Part shown: positions 44,213 to 53,282 of the stretch, piece after piece
Numbering within the stretch: the first letter of the stretch is position 1
How the letters are laid out: each line of letters opens with the position of its first letter
Source: Nitrospira sp.
GTDB lineage: Bacteria; Nitrospirota; Nitrospiria; Nitrospirales; UBA8639
Assembly (NCBI GenBank): GCA_011523385.1
Contig: WTGX01000004.1
Location: forward strand, 1-64,000
Reading direction: 5' to 3'
Length of the DNA stretch: 64,000 bases
Program-made: the position numbers and the translations under genes
Notes under the pieces: generated by a model
The model's database searches: none
What the model saw: the letters and a program-made list of their open reading frames with translations, nothing else
Told to the model about the DNA's origin: nothing

Positions 44213-44486
44213 CCCACTGTCATGGGCAAACAGTCGGTTTACTTCGTAAAACGCGACCTTAGATACAATCGGTTTGGGTTTCGGCTTGGGCTTGACGGGA
44301 GCCGCTGACCCTCCTAGATTGAGCCAGACAAGCCCAACACAAGGTCGGGAAACCGTAGCAGGTTGTCAGGAGAGAATCAAGAAAAGAGAAGAAAGAGAGT
44401 CAGGGTTGTATTTCATCTAAGACTTTGATATGCCTAGGTATTATTATGTATATCAAGGAAGTCTGATTATGGATGATTTAGCTTAT

Positions 44487-44789
44487 TTACTCCTGTTTGT
44501 CACCGTTCCCTTGGTTATCCTCATGGGTGGAATGTTTCTTTTTAAGTTCTTCAGGATCTGAAGGATCATCTTCATCTCTGATAAGATCTTTGGAAAGAGC
44601 GAGTGTCCCACCAATCAAGGCCATTAAGGGAGCTTCTAAAATATCCCATGCTTCTGTTGCTGTCATGTTTTCTGTCCCCAAAACCATAACAAGAAACATG
44701 AAAACAACAGCTAGGTAAGCTGCGCCCATCAAGATCAACACATTGGTTTTAATGACCACTTTCTTTCGACTTGAGTCGCTTCCCCACAT
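44487..44789 (-). CDS. Small membrane protein of unknown function
   Basis: ATG at 44789 has AGGAGG eight to nine bases upstream. The 100-residue protein has two hydrophobic segments (LILMGAAYLAVVFMFLVMVL and APLMALIGGTLAL) and a very charged C-terminus (RDEDDPSDPEELKKKHSTHE). Holins and small anchoring proteins share this plan. It belongs to an A+T-rich patch of minus-strand small genes. Confidence 0.65.
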   Translation of the reverse strand: MWGSDSSRKKVVIKTNVLILMGAAYLAVVFMFLVMVLGTENMTATEAWDILEAPLMALIGGTLALSKDLIRDEDDPSDPEELKKKHSTHEDNQGNGDKQE

Positions 44790-44886
44790 AGCAGCATCCT
44801 CCTTTCTTTCTGATGAAAAGATATTGGCATACTTTTAAGGTATTAATAAGTCTTATGGGCGATTCACGTAATTAACGGAGAGTTAA

Positions 44887-45162
44887 ATGAAAATTCAAAA
44901 GGACGGCAACGGACAACCTTACATCGAATGGCTACAATCAAAGGACAACTACAAGCGTGCGTGGATACAGAAAAGAGAAGGTGACAATGATTTTGCAGGG
45001 ACAGGTCGGTATCTCAATGTTGTTCGGTGTAATGAGCCGGGGCATCCTGGTGGCAATCCAGCCGATTTTCCCATCTACAATGAGTTACCTGATGAACAGA
45101 TTCTATTGGCTTTTGTATACACTACGAATGCCATTACTGGCTTGTCAGATAGCAGCTTCTGA
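44887..45162 (+). CDS. Small unknown protein (91 residues)
   Basis: ATG at 44887 has GGAGAG six bases upstream. The product reads MKIQKDGNGQPYIEWLQSKD, KRAWIQKREGDNDFAGTGRY and NPADFPIYNELPDEQILLAF. It is soluble and of unknown function. It is divergent from the small membrane gene, with about 97 bases between them, and is the last gene before rpoD. Confidence 0.6.
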   Translation: MKIQKDGNGQPYIEWLQSKDNYKRAWIQKREGDNDFAGTGRYLNVVRCNEPGHPGGNPADFPIYNELPDEQILLAFVYTTNAITGLSDSSF

Positions 45163-45341
45163 GTTGACGCCGTTAAGTATATAATTCCTATGTCAAGTTA
45201 TCGGGTTAAGTCTCCGTTTCTTGCATTCGTCGTTTCCTTTTCAATACGATAGAGAGTTACGGTTTTTCATGCGTTCTCTCCTTCTGCACGAGAACGAAGT
45301 TATTATTAATTATCCCCGAAAACGTGAAAGAGGAATAAGAG

Positions 45342-47144
45342 ATGCCCAAGAACAGTGGCCTCCGGAATATGAAACCGATTACGGGTAGGGAAAAAGAGCC
45401 AACCAACTTTGAAGGAATGAACGCCCCCTTGCTCCCGGAGAGAGGTTCTTCGCAAGAGTTTTCGGCGTTGGTTGCCACGTTGGATGAGGAGACCGTTGAG
45501 CAGGCAGCCGTCTTTCAAAATGAAAGCCTCGAATCCCAAATGAAGACCGAGCCTGTGACCCCGGCCGATGAACCAGGAGAAGCGTTGCCGGAAACCGAGA
45601 AAGAAATCGATCTGACTCCCGGTACGGCCAACAGGATAGATGATCCCGTTCGTTTATATCTCAATGAGATGGCCGGTGTGTCTCTGCTCTCAAGGGAAGG
45701 GGAGATCGAGTTAGCGAAGAAGATCGAAGAGGGCAAGGAGGAGATGACGCGGGCGATTGCGGGGCTGCCGATGACCCTGGAGACCCTGGAGACCTGGCGG
45801 GGGCGGCTGAAGAAGCGGGAAGTGAGCGTGGGGGCCGTGGTGCTGGTGCATGACCCGGGAGACGAGGACCTGGAGGACCCGGAAGTGGCCGAGGCGCAGG
45901 AAGAAGAAGAATTACGGCACCAGGCCTTGGCGGACTTGGACCAGGTGCGGCGGTTGGGCAAGACGCTACGGCGGCTGTATGACCGGCGGCGGGCGGCCCC
46001 GGCGGCGCAGCAGGCGCGGTGGAGCGCCAAGGTGCGGGGCGTGCAGGCCCAATTGGGGGCGCGGGTGGAGGGGCTGCACCTGCAACCGGCGGTGCGGGAG
46101 GCGTTAGTGAGCCAGATCAAAGAAGCCGGCCGGACGGTGCGGCAGGCGGAACGGCGGCTGCGGGAGTGCTGCCAGCGGCTGGGGCAGCCGGCCCCGGAGG
46201 GCCTGAAACTCCTGGGGCGGTTGAGCCGGGCGGGGGCGTCGGCGGCGGCCCTGCGGCGGCAGGCGGGGCTCAGTGAAGCCGTGGTGCGGCAAGTCGTGGC
46301 GCGGAGCCAGGAAGCCCGGGCCACCCTCAAACACGTGGAGCGGCACGCCACCTTGCTGCCGACGGCCGAGTTCAAACGCGCCCTGGTGGGGTTGGAATGG
46401 GCGGAAGACAAGATGAAACGGGGCAAAGCCGAACTCATCGAAGCGAACCTGCGGTTGGTGGTGAGCATTGCCAAGAAATACACGAACCGGGGGCTGCAAT
46501 TTCTGGATTTGATCCAGGAAGGGAACATCGGGCTGATGAAAGCCGTGGATAAGTTTGAATACCAGCGGGGGTACAAATTCAGCACGTATGCGACGTGGTG
46601 GATTCGGCAAGCGATCACGCGGGCGATTGCGGATCAGGCGCGGACCATCCGGATCCCGGTGCACATGATCGAAACGATCAACAAGCTGGTGCGGACCTCG
46701 CGGCATCTGGTGCAACAATTGGGGCGGGAACCGACGCCGGAAGAGATTGGGGTGCGGATGGAGATGCCGTTGGAGAAAGTGCGGAAGATTCTGAAGATTG
46801 CGAAAGAACCGATTTCGTTGGAGACGCCGATCGGGGAAGAAGAAGACAGCCACCTGGGGGACTTCATCGAGGATAAGAAAGCGGTTTCGCCGTTGGAGGC
46901 GGCGGTGCGGTACGACTTGCAGCGGCACATCGGGAAATCGCTGGAATCCTTGACGGCGCGGGAGGAGAAGGTGTTGCGGAAACGGTTTGGGATCGGGGAG
47001 GCGACGGACCACACGTTGGAAGAAGTGGGGCAGGACTTTGAGGTGACGCGGGAGCGGATCCGGCAGATCGAAGCGAAGGCGTTGCGCAAACTCCGCCATC
47101 CGAGCCGGAGCAAGAAACTGCGCAGTTTCGCCGAAGGCTTTTAA
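45342..47144 (+). CDS. rpoD: Primary-type RNA polymerase sigma-70 factor
   Basis: The 600-residue protein has an acidic N-terminus, region 1.2 ([20 protein letters not shown]), a long non-conserved region (about 135-350), regions 2.1-2.4 ([40 protein letters not shown]), region 3 and region 4.2 ([20 protein letters not shown]). These recognise standard -10 and -35 boxes. The ribosome site is AGAGGAATAAGAG. From about 45720 onward codons are almost all GGG, CGG and GCG, whereas the first 125 codons are ordinary. Confidence 0.95.
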   Translation: MPKNSGLRNMKPITGREKEPTNFEGMNAPLLPERGSSQEFSALVATLDEETVEQAAVFQNESLESQMKTEPVTPADEPGEALPETEKEIDLTPGTANRIDDPVRLYLNEMAGVSLLSREGEIELAKKIEEGKEEMTRAIAGLPMTLETLETWRGRLKKREVSVGAVVLVHDPGDEDLEDPEVAEAQEEEELRHQALADLDQVRRLGKTLRRLYDRRRAAPAAQQARWSAKVRGVQAQLGARVEGLHLQPAVREALVSQIKEAGRTVRQAERRLRECCQRLGQPAPEGLKLLGRLSRAGASAAALRRQAGLSEAVVRQVVARSQEARATLKHVERHATLLPTAEFKRALVGLEWAEDKMKRGKAELIEANLRLVVSIAKKYTNRGLQFLDLIQEGNIGLMKAVDKFEYQRGYKFSTYATWWIRQAITRAIADQARTIRIPVHMIETINKLVRTSRHLVQQLGREPTPEEIGVRMEMPLEKVRKILKIAKEPISLETPIGEEEDSHLGDFIEDKKAVSPLEAAVRYDLQRHIGKSLESLTAREEKVLRKRFGIGEATDHTLEEVGQDFEVTRERIRQIEAKALRKLRHPSRSKKLRSFAEGF

Positions 47145-47159
47145 CGCGTGACCGAACGT

Positions 47160-47236
47160 GGGCCCATAGCTCAGTTGGTCAGAGCGGCTGACTCATAATC
47201 AGTTGGTCCCAGGTTCAAGTCCTGGTGGGCCCACCA
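47160..47236 (+). tRNA. tRNA with anticodon CAU (Ile2 or elongator Met)
   Basis: A 77-base cloverleaf with 3' CCA: acceptor GGGCCCA/TGGGCCC, anticodon stem GCTGA/TCAGT around CTCATAA. The ACTCATAATC...TTGGTC stretch is closer to tRNA-Ile2 (lysidine-modified, reads AUA) than to elongator tRNA-Met, but sequence alone does not settle it. The first acceptor pair shows it is not the initiator type. Confidence 0.93.
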
Positions 47237-47306
47237 TACAATCAAATGGGCATCCTGAGCCACAGGCGAAGGCTCTCGTAGTTGAGGCATGAGGGGGTTG
47301 AGGGAA

Positions 47307-47333
47307 AGATTCTTCACTCCGTTCTGAATGACA
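47307..47333. repeat. Interspersed repeat AGATTCTTCACTCC...GAATGACA
   Basis: It is the third copy of the family at 5764 and 39721. It lies just after the tRNA gene. Confidence 0.55.
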
Positions 47334-47360
47334 GGGAGGATCTCCCGTCCGGCTGCGCTG

Positions 47361-47627
47361 TCAGAGTTCCCGAATGGCTTGCCGGAGCAGGGAAAGCTGT
47401 TCGGACGAATTCCCGATTTTTCCCAATTCCGCTTTGAGTTGGTCTTTGAGGTAAGAGGAATAACCTATCCGGTCCAGGAAAAGTTCCAGAAACGCGCCTG
47501 ACAACGCGCTTTCCTTCTTTAAGGCTTCCACGTCCTCATCGCTGACCGGCACGTACGTGCTTCCGATGTGCAGGATGACTTTGTAATAGTCTCCTTCACT
47601 GCGACGTTCAAATCGTACTCCGTCCAT
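47361..47627 (-). CDS. Small unknown protein (88 residues)
   Basis: The product reads MDGVRFERRSEGDYYKVILH, then IGSTYVPVSDEDVEALKKES and FLDRIGYSSYLKDQLKAELG. It looks like a real small soluble protein by composition. There is no strong ribosome site. No family is recognised. Confidence 0.5.
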   Translation of the reverse strand: MDGVRFERRSEGDYYKVILHIGSTYVPVSDEDVEALKKESALSGAFLELFLDRIGYSSYLKDQLKAELGKIGNSSEQLSLLRQAIREL

Positions 47628-47873
47628 GTCCGCGTCTCTGGCTTCTCAGGTTGGCGAGATGGCCTCCATTGTATGCAAACGGATGACGTGATGGCAAGGG
47701 AAGCACTGGTTCGCGTGATTCTTGACCCCCCATAGACCATATGATAGCGTACCAATTCCTGATCTTCATCTTCACAATTGATCTGCCAGTCTTCAGGTCC
47801 ATTACTCTAAGAGCCGTTGATGTTCATGATTGTACGGTGAGTCTATTTACGTTATCTCATCCGGGAGTTTTTC

Positions 47874-48956
47874 ATGTCACGAGTGCATAACTTCAGTGCC
47901 GGCCCGGCCATGTTGCCTGAGGCCGTCTTACAACGAGCCCAGGCCGAATTGACGGATTGGCACGGGGCCGGGGCCTCCATTATGGAGATGAGCCACCGTG
48001 GGAAAGAGTTTGTTTCAGTCCATGCCGAGGCCGAACAGGACGTCCGTGACTTATTGGGCGTGCCCGAGACGTACAAGGTGCTCTTTCTGCAAGGAGGAGC
48101 CACCGGGCAATTTGCCGCTATTCCCATGAATCTGTTGCGCGGGAAAAACAAGGCGGATTACATTCTGACCGGGTCCTGGGGCAAAAAAGCCATCGGCGAG
48201 GCCAAGAAATATTGCGAAGTGAACGTCGCGGCTTCGTCCGAAGGCGAGAAATTTACGACCATCCCCCCGTTTGACCATTGGGCGTTGAATGCCGATGCCG
48301 CGTATGTCCATTACACGCCTAATGAAACCATTGAAGGCGTTGAATTTCACTGGATTCCCGGGACAGGTGACGTTCCGCTCGTCGGTGATATGTCTTCGAC
48401 TATTTTGTCCCGTCCCGTCGACGTCAGCCGGTTTGGATTGATCTATGCCGGCGCCCAAAAAAACATCGGGCCGGCCGGCGTCACGTTGGTGATCGTGCGG
48501 GAGGATTTGATCGGCAACGTCCTCTTGATGACCCCCGGCGTGTGGGATTACGCGCAACAGGCCAAAGCCGATTCCATGTTGAATACTCCACCGACCTACA
48601 GCCTGTATATCGCCGGCTTGGTTTTCAAATGGGTGAAGGAGCAAGGGGGGCTTTCGGTCATGGCCGAACGCAACGAACGCAAGGCCAGGAAGCTGTACGC
48701 CGCGATCGATGGTTCTGGTTTCTACCGGAACCCGGTGAATCCATCGTGCCGGTCATGGATGAACGTGCCGTTCGTCCTGGCCGATCCGGAATTGGATGGC
48801 GAGTTTCTCGCGGGAGCGGTCCGGGCCGGGTTGACCACGTTGCAGGGACATCGTTCGGTGGGTGGCATGCGTGCCAGTATCTATAACGCCATGCCCGAGT
48901 CCGGCGTGGATGCATTAATCGACTATATGACGGAATTTGAAAAGCGGAAAGCGTAG
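47874..48956 (+). CDS. serC: Phosphoserine aminotransferase
   Basis: SerC converts 3-phosphohydroxypyruvate to phosphoserine using glutamate and PLP. The 360-residue protein has NFSAGPAMLPEAVLQRAQAE, MEMSHRGKEF, LFLQGGATGQFAAIPMNL, and the PLP lysine in GLIYAGAQKNIGPAGV. GGGAG lies six bases before ATG 47874. It is followed within ten bases by serA, so the first two steps of serine synthesis are one unit. Confidence 0.97.
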   Translation: MSRVHNFSAGPAMLPEAVLQRAQAELTDWHGAGASIMEMSHRGKEFVSVHAEAEQDVRDLLGVPETYKVLFLQGGATGQFAAIPMNLLRGKNKADYILTGSWGKKAIGEAKKYCEVNVAASSEGEKFTTIPPFDHWALNADAAYVHYTPNETIEGVEFHWIPGTGDVPLVGDMSSTILSRPVDVSRFGLIYAGAQKNIGPAGVTLVIVREDLIGNVLLMTPGVWDYAQQAKADSMLNTPPTYSLYIAGLVFKWVKEQGGLSVMAERNERKARKLYAAIDGSGFYRNPVNPSCRSWMNVPFVLADPELDGEFLAGAVRAGLTTLQGHRSVGGMRASIYNAMPESGVDALIDYMTEFEKRKA

Positions 48957-48966
48957 GGACGATTCC

Positions 48967-50559
48967 ATGAACATTTTGGTCAGTGACAGTTTGTCGCCGC
49001 GAGGAGTGGCCGTTCTTGAACAGGGCGGGTTTCACGTCGACGTGAAAACCAAGTTGCCCAAAGAACAACTTCTGGAAGAGATCAAAGCGTATGACGGCAT
49101 TGTCGTTCGGTCAGGCACGAAAGTGACGGCTGAGGTGATTGACGCCGGCAGCCGGCTCAAGATCATCGGGCGCGCAGGGACGGGCCTTGACAACGTGGAT
49201 TGTGAGGCCGCCACCCGTCGGGGCATTGTCGTGATGAATACGCCCGGTGGCAATACGATTACAACGGCGGAGCACACGATCGCCATGCTGGTGTCCATGA
49301 GCCGTAGAATTCCCCAGGCCGTCGTGTCGACCAAGACGGGTAAGTGGGAAAAGTCCAAATTCATGGGGACGGAGTTGTACAACAAGACTCTCGGCCTCGT
49401 GGGGTTGGGGCAGATCGGGACTTACGTCACCAAGTTGGCACAGGGCTTGGCCATGCAGGTGATCGGCTATGATCCCTACCTCGCTCCGGGGCGCGCGCGG
49501 GAATTGGGAATCCAGGCCGTGGCCTTGGACGAGTTGTTCAGGCGGGCCGATTTCATCTCGGTCCATACCCCGTTGACCAACGAGACCCGGTCTTTGATCG
49601 ACGCCCAGGCCATCCGGCAGATGAAAGACGGAGTCATGATCGTCAATTGCGCGCGTGGCGGCATCATTAATGAAGAGGATATTTACGAAGCCCTCAAAAG
49701 CAAAAAGGTCGCCGCCGCGGCCTTCGACGTGTTCGAAGAAGAGCCCGTGAAGCCGGATCATCCCTTGCTCACCTTGGACAACTTCATCTGTACGCCTCAC
49801 ATCGGGGCTTCGACCGAGGAAGCCCAGGAAAGCGTCGCCATCTCGATTGCCGAACAATTTGTCGATTATTTCGAGAAAGGCGTGGCCCGGGGTGCGGTGA
49901 ATATCCCGTCGGTTCCGCCCGACGCCTTGGTTCAACTCAATCCGTATCTGGGGTTGGCCGAGCGGATGGGATTGTTTCAGGCGCAACTGCTTGATGAAGG
50001 CATTGAAGAGGTGACGGTGGAGTATCGGGGAGAAGTAGCGGAGTTCTCTTTGGCGCCCATGACGGTTGCGCTCCTGAAAGGTTTGTTGACCCCGATTCTC
50101 CAGGATACGGTGAACGCCGTGAACGCGCCCTTTATCGCGAAACAACGCGGCATCGAAGTCAAGGAAGTGAAGTGGAGCGACGCGGGTGATTATACGAGCT
50201 TGATTCGTCTCCACGTGAAAACCGGCGCGCAGATGCATCAATTGGCCGGGACTCTGTACAACAAAAAGGATGCCCGTATCGTGGAAAGCAATGCGTATTC
50301 GGTCGAAGTCATTCCCGCAGGCCATATGCTGTTGATCTACAATTTCGACCGTCCCGGTGTCATTGGCACGGTGGGGCGTATTCTCGGTGAACACGAAATC
50401 AATATTGCCCGGATGCAATGTTCTCGTGCGCAGAAAGGCAGCAACGCGTTACTGATCCTTGGTTTGGACGCGCCGCCGCCGCTTCCTGTGTTGGACAACA
50501 TCAAAGGCGAAACGGACATTGTTTCGGCTCGCTTGGTGGACCTGTCGGGCGTCTCGTAA
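48967..50559 (+). CDS. serA: D-3-phosphoglycerate dehydrogenase
   Basis: SerA starts serine synthesis by oxidising 3-phosphoglycerate with NAD. The 530-residue protein has the NAD fold GLVGLGQIGTYVTKLAQGL, catalytic Arg/Glu/His positions in VNCARGGIINEEDIYEAL, DVFEEEP and TPHIGASTEEAQ, an intervening ASB-type domain and a C-terminal ACT domain (LIYNFDRPGVIGTVGRILGE) that usually binds serine for feedback inhibition. ATG 48967 follows the serC stop by ten bases. Confidence 0.97.
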   Translation: MNILVSDSLSPRGVAVLEQGGFHVDVKTKLPKEQLLEEIKAYDGIVVRSGTKVTAEVIDAGSRLKIIGRAGTGLDNVDCEAATRRGIVVMNTPGGNTITTAEHTIAMLVSMSRRIPQAVVSTKTGKWEKSKFMGTELYNKTLGLVGLGQIGTYVTKLAQGLAMQVIGYDPYLAPGRARELGIQAVALDELFRRADFISVHTPLTNETRSLIDAQAIRQMKDGVMIVNCARGGIINEEDIYEALKSKKVAAAAFDVFEEEPVKPDHPLLTLDNFICTPHIGASTEEAQESVAISIAEQFVDYFEKGVARGAVNIPSVPPDALVQLNPYLGLAERMGLFQAQLLDEGIEEVTVEYRGEVAEFSLAPMTVALLKGLLTPILQDTVNAVNAPFIAKQRGIEVKEVKWSDAGDYTSLIRLHVKTGAQMHQLAGTLYNKKDARIVESNAYSVEVIPAGHMLLIYNFDRPGVIGTVGRILGEHEINIARMQCSRAQKGSNALLILGLDAPPPLPVLDNIKGETDIVSARLVDLSGVS

Positions 50560-50576
50560 CGTTTCGATCTTGTTCG

Positions 50577-51938
50577 ATGCCTCGCCGCCTCCAACCACGA
50601 CCGGAGCGCCACACGGTTTCTGCAGGGACAGCGCCCCGTTCCCTTATCCCGATCGGGATGACGACCTTGTTGCCTGATGCCGCTGAACGCGTCCGTCATT
50701 TGGAACGCGCGTTATTCGAGGGGTTTGCCCGGTGGGGCTACCGCGAAATCATCCCGCCGACCTTTGAATACCTGGACGTGCTCTCCGCCGGGTTGCCGGC
50801 CGATATTCTCGAAAAATGTTACAAGGTTGCCGATTGGACAACCGGACGCATTTTGGTGCTTCGTCCTGACGTGACCGCGCAGATCGCAAAAATCGTGGCA
50901 ATGGGAATGGCCGGGCGACAACTGCCCCTTCGGTTGAGTTATCGCTCCACGGTGTTCCGCTATGAGCCCGAACACGCCGGCCGGGAACGGGAAGTATTCC
51001 AGTTGGGGGTTGAATTGATCGGGGCCGACGACGCGTCAATGGACGCCGAAATTCTGACCTTGCTCATCGAGTCACTGAAAGCCGTAGGACTGTCCCATTT
51101 TAAAATTTCACTCGGACACGTCGGTTTCTACCAGGCGTTGCTGGCGCAGTCAGGACTCTCGGAACAGGGGCGCAAGCAAGCGGAACTCGCCGCGGCGCGT
51201 AAGGACTTGCCGAAACTGGAACGCATTTTGAAAACGGAACGTGTCCCCTCAAAGCAGGCCCGGCCTATCCTTGAGGCACCGGGGCGTTATGGGCGGGAAG
51301 AGATGTTGCAATGGGGCCGGACCGTCGCCGGTCGTAATACCCGGTTGCTGGCCCCCATTGAACGATTGAGCCGGGTCTATGCGCTGCTCGACGCGGCCGG
51401 CGTCAAAGAGCACCTGCTCTTGGATCTGGGAGAATTTCGGGGCTTCGACTACTATGATGGAGTCGTGTTCGACGTCTTTTCCGACAACGTCGGCTGTGAA
51501 CTGGGTGGGGGAGGACGCTATAACCATTTGATCGGACAATTCGGGCAGGATCTCCCTTCTACGGGATTTGCCTTGGACCTTGATCGCCTGTTCATGGCGT
51601 TGGGGAAGGAGGGAGAGAAATGGGTTCCGGAAACGCCCAGCGTGTTGGTGGCGGCTCCTCATTCTCATTTTGGAGAGGCGTTCCGCACGAGCCAGTTCCT
51701 TCGTTCGCACGGGTTGGTGGTATATCAGGAAACCGTGCCACGGTGGGATTCCACCCGGCTTCGCAAGATTCGAACGCGCCTCAGGGCTTCCGGCGCCTCT
51801 TGGGCCGTGATGGTGGGCCTGTCTGCCCTCTCGAGCCGGGAAGTCGGGGTGTTGGCGAAACAGGCCAAGACTTCACGAACCGTTCGTATCCAAGACCTTC
51901 CCACCCTGATTCTTAATGGTGCGCATGCTCACGTCTGA
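50577..51938 (+). CDS. hisZ: ATP phosphoribosyltransferase regulatory subunit
   Basis: HisZ is a histidyl-tRNA-synthetase-like protein that works with short-form HisG in the first step of histidine synthesis. The 453-residue chain has a class II fold: FARWGYREIIPPTFEYLDVL, RPDVTAQIAKIVA, YRSTVFRYEPEHAGREREVF and GGGGRYNHLIGQFG. A histidyl-tRNA synthetase would charge tRNA, but the sequence is more like HisZ in length and motif 2 region. The ATG at 50577 gives a normal N-terminus; an inner ATG at 50658 would cut the conserved start. It follows serA by 17 bases and overlaps dnaB by 23. Confidence 0.85.
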   Translation: MPRRLQPRPERHTVSAGTAPRSLIPIGMTTLLPDAAERVRHLERALFEGFARWGYREIIPPTFEYLDVLSAGLPADILEKCYKVADWTTGRILVLRPDVTAQIAKIVAMGMAGRQLPLRLSYRSTVFRYEPEHAGREREVFQLGVELIGADDASMDAEILTLLIESLKAVGLSHFKISLGHVGFYQALLAQSGLSEQGRKQAELAAARKDLPKLERILKTERVPSKQARPILEAPGRYGREEMLQWGRTVAGRNTRLLAPIERLSRVYALLDAAGVKEHLLLDLGEFRGFDYYDGVVFDVFSDNVGCELGGGGRYNHLIGQFGQDLPSTGFALDLDRLFMALGKEGEKWVPETPSVLVAAPHSHFGEAFRTSQFLRSHGLVVYQETVPRWDSTRLRKIRTRLRASGASWAVMVGLSALSSREVGVLAKQAKTSRTVRIQDLPTLILNGAHAHV

Positions 51939-53274
51939 CGTTTCCGATCTCCGGTTGCCGCCCCAGAATCTCGATGCCGAGCAATCCATCCTCGGGGCCG
52001 TTCTGTTGGAAAATAGTGCGCTCAATAAGGCGCTTGAGGTCATCGTCGAAGAAGACTTTCATCGCGGGGCGCATCGAACCATTTTTGCGGGGATGATCGA
52101 ACTGGCTGACCGCAATGAAGTGGTTGATCAGATCACGTTGACGGAACTGCTGAAAACCAAAGGCCAATTGGAGCAGGTGGGCGGCGCGGCGTACGTGGCT
52201 GAATTGGTGCAGGTGGTGCCCAGTGCGTCGAATATCCGGTATCACTGCAAAATCGTCCGGGAAAAATCCCTGTTGCGCGGGTTGATCCGCACCGCTACGG
52301 AAATTGTGACCAAAGGATATGACGGACTTGGGGAGTCGGAAGACCTCTTGGAATACGCGGAACGGGAGATCTTCAGGCTGGCACAGGGGCGTTTGGGCCG
52401 GTCGTTTGAATCCATGAAACAAGCCGTCATAGAAAGCATGGAGATTGTTGATCAATTATATTGTCGAAAAGAAAAAATTACGGGCGTGCCGACCGGATAT
52501 CACGTGATTGACCATATCACGGCCGGACTTCAGCCGTCCGATCTCATTATCATTGCCGGTCGCCCGAGCATGGGGAAAACCAGTCTGGCCTTGGGTATGG
52601 CTGAACATGCCGCGATTCGCGCGGATCTGACCGTGGGGATTTTCAGCCTGGAAATGTCAAAAGTCCAGCTAGTGCTTCGGATGCTCAGTTCCCAGGCGAG
52701 CCTGGATTCTCATGCCCTGAGGACCGGGCAGCTCGATCGCCACGCGGAGTGGAGTCAGCTCGTTGATGCGGCAAATCGTTTGGCCGGCGCCAAGATTTTC
52801 ATTGATGATTCCGGAGGGATGACGGTCCAACAAATGCGGGGCAAGGCCCGGCGCCTCAAGGCCGAACACGGCCTGGATCTGTTGATCATCGATTATCTGC
52901 AACTCATGCAGGGACGCAGCGATTCCGAATCGCGACAGCAGGAAATTTCCGACATCAGCCGGTCACTCAAAGCGTTAGCCAAGGAATTGGATATCCCGGT
53001 GGTGGCGCTTTCCCAGTTGAGCCGGGCCGTGGAAAACCGGACGGATAAACGGCCCGTCCTCTCTGATCTCCGTGAATCCGGGGCCATTGAACAGGATGCG
53101 GACGTGGTGATGTTCATTTATCGTGAGGAGGTTTATAATCCGGATACGGAGGAAAAAAGAAACATCGCCGATATTTTGATTCGGAAACATCGCAATGGCC
53201 CGACGGGCGACCGGCAACTGACGTTCCTGGAGCAGTATGCAAAATTTGGCAATCTTGAGACCCAGCATCTCTAA
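51916..53274 (+). CDS. dnaB: Replicative DNA helicase DnaB
   Basis: DnaB unwinds DNA at the replication fork as a hexamer. The 452-residue protein has the N-terminal domain (LPPQNLDAEQSILGAVLLEN), Walker A in GRPSMGKTSLALGMAEHAA (near residue 215), Walker B LLIIDYLQLMQG, and the arginine-finger segment RKHRNGPTG. The start overlaps the end of hisZ; either ATG 51916 or 51925 may be used. No intein is present. Confidence 0.97.
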   Translation: MVRMLTSDVSDLRLPPQNLDAEQSILGAVLLENSALNKALEVIVEEDFHRGAHRTIFAGMIELADRNEVVDQITLTELLKTKGQLEQVGGAAYVAELVQVVPSASNIRYHCKIVREKSLLRGLIRTATEIVTKGYDGLGESEDLLEYAEREIFRLAQGRLGRSFESMKQAVIESMEIVDQLYCRKEKITGVPTGYHVIDHITAGLQPSDLIIIAGRPSMGKTSLALGMAEHAAIRADLTVGIFSLEMSKVQLVLRMLSSQASLDSHALRTGQLDRHAEWSQLVDAANRLAGAKIFIDDSGGMTVQQMRGKARRLKAEHGLDLLIIDYLQLMQGRSDSESRQQEISDISRSLKALAKELDIPVVALSQLSRAVENRTDKRPVLSDLRESGAIEQDADVVMFIYREEVYNPDTEEKRNIADILIRKHRNGPTGDRQLTFLEQYAKFGNLETQHL

Positions 53275-53282
53275 GGCTTGGG

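Noticed and set aside
46104-47099. Minus-strand frame rich in Arg, Pro, Gln and His opposite rpoD
   Set aside because: It arises from the GGG/CGG codon bias of rpoD and has no protein-like features.
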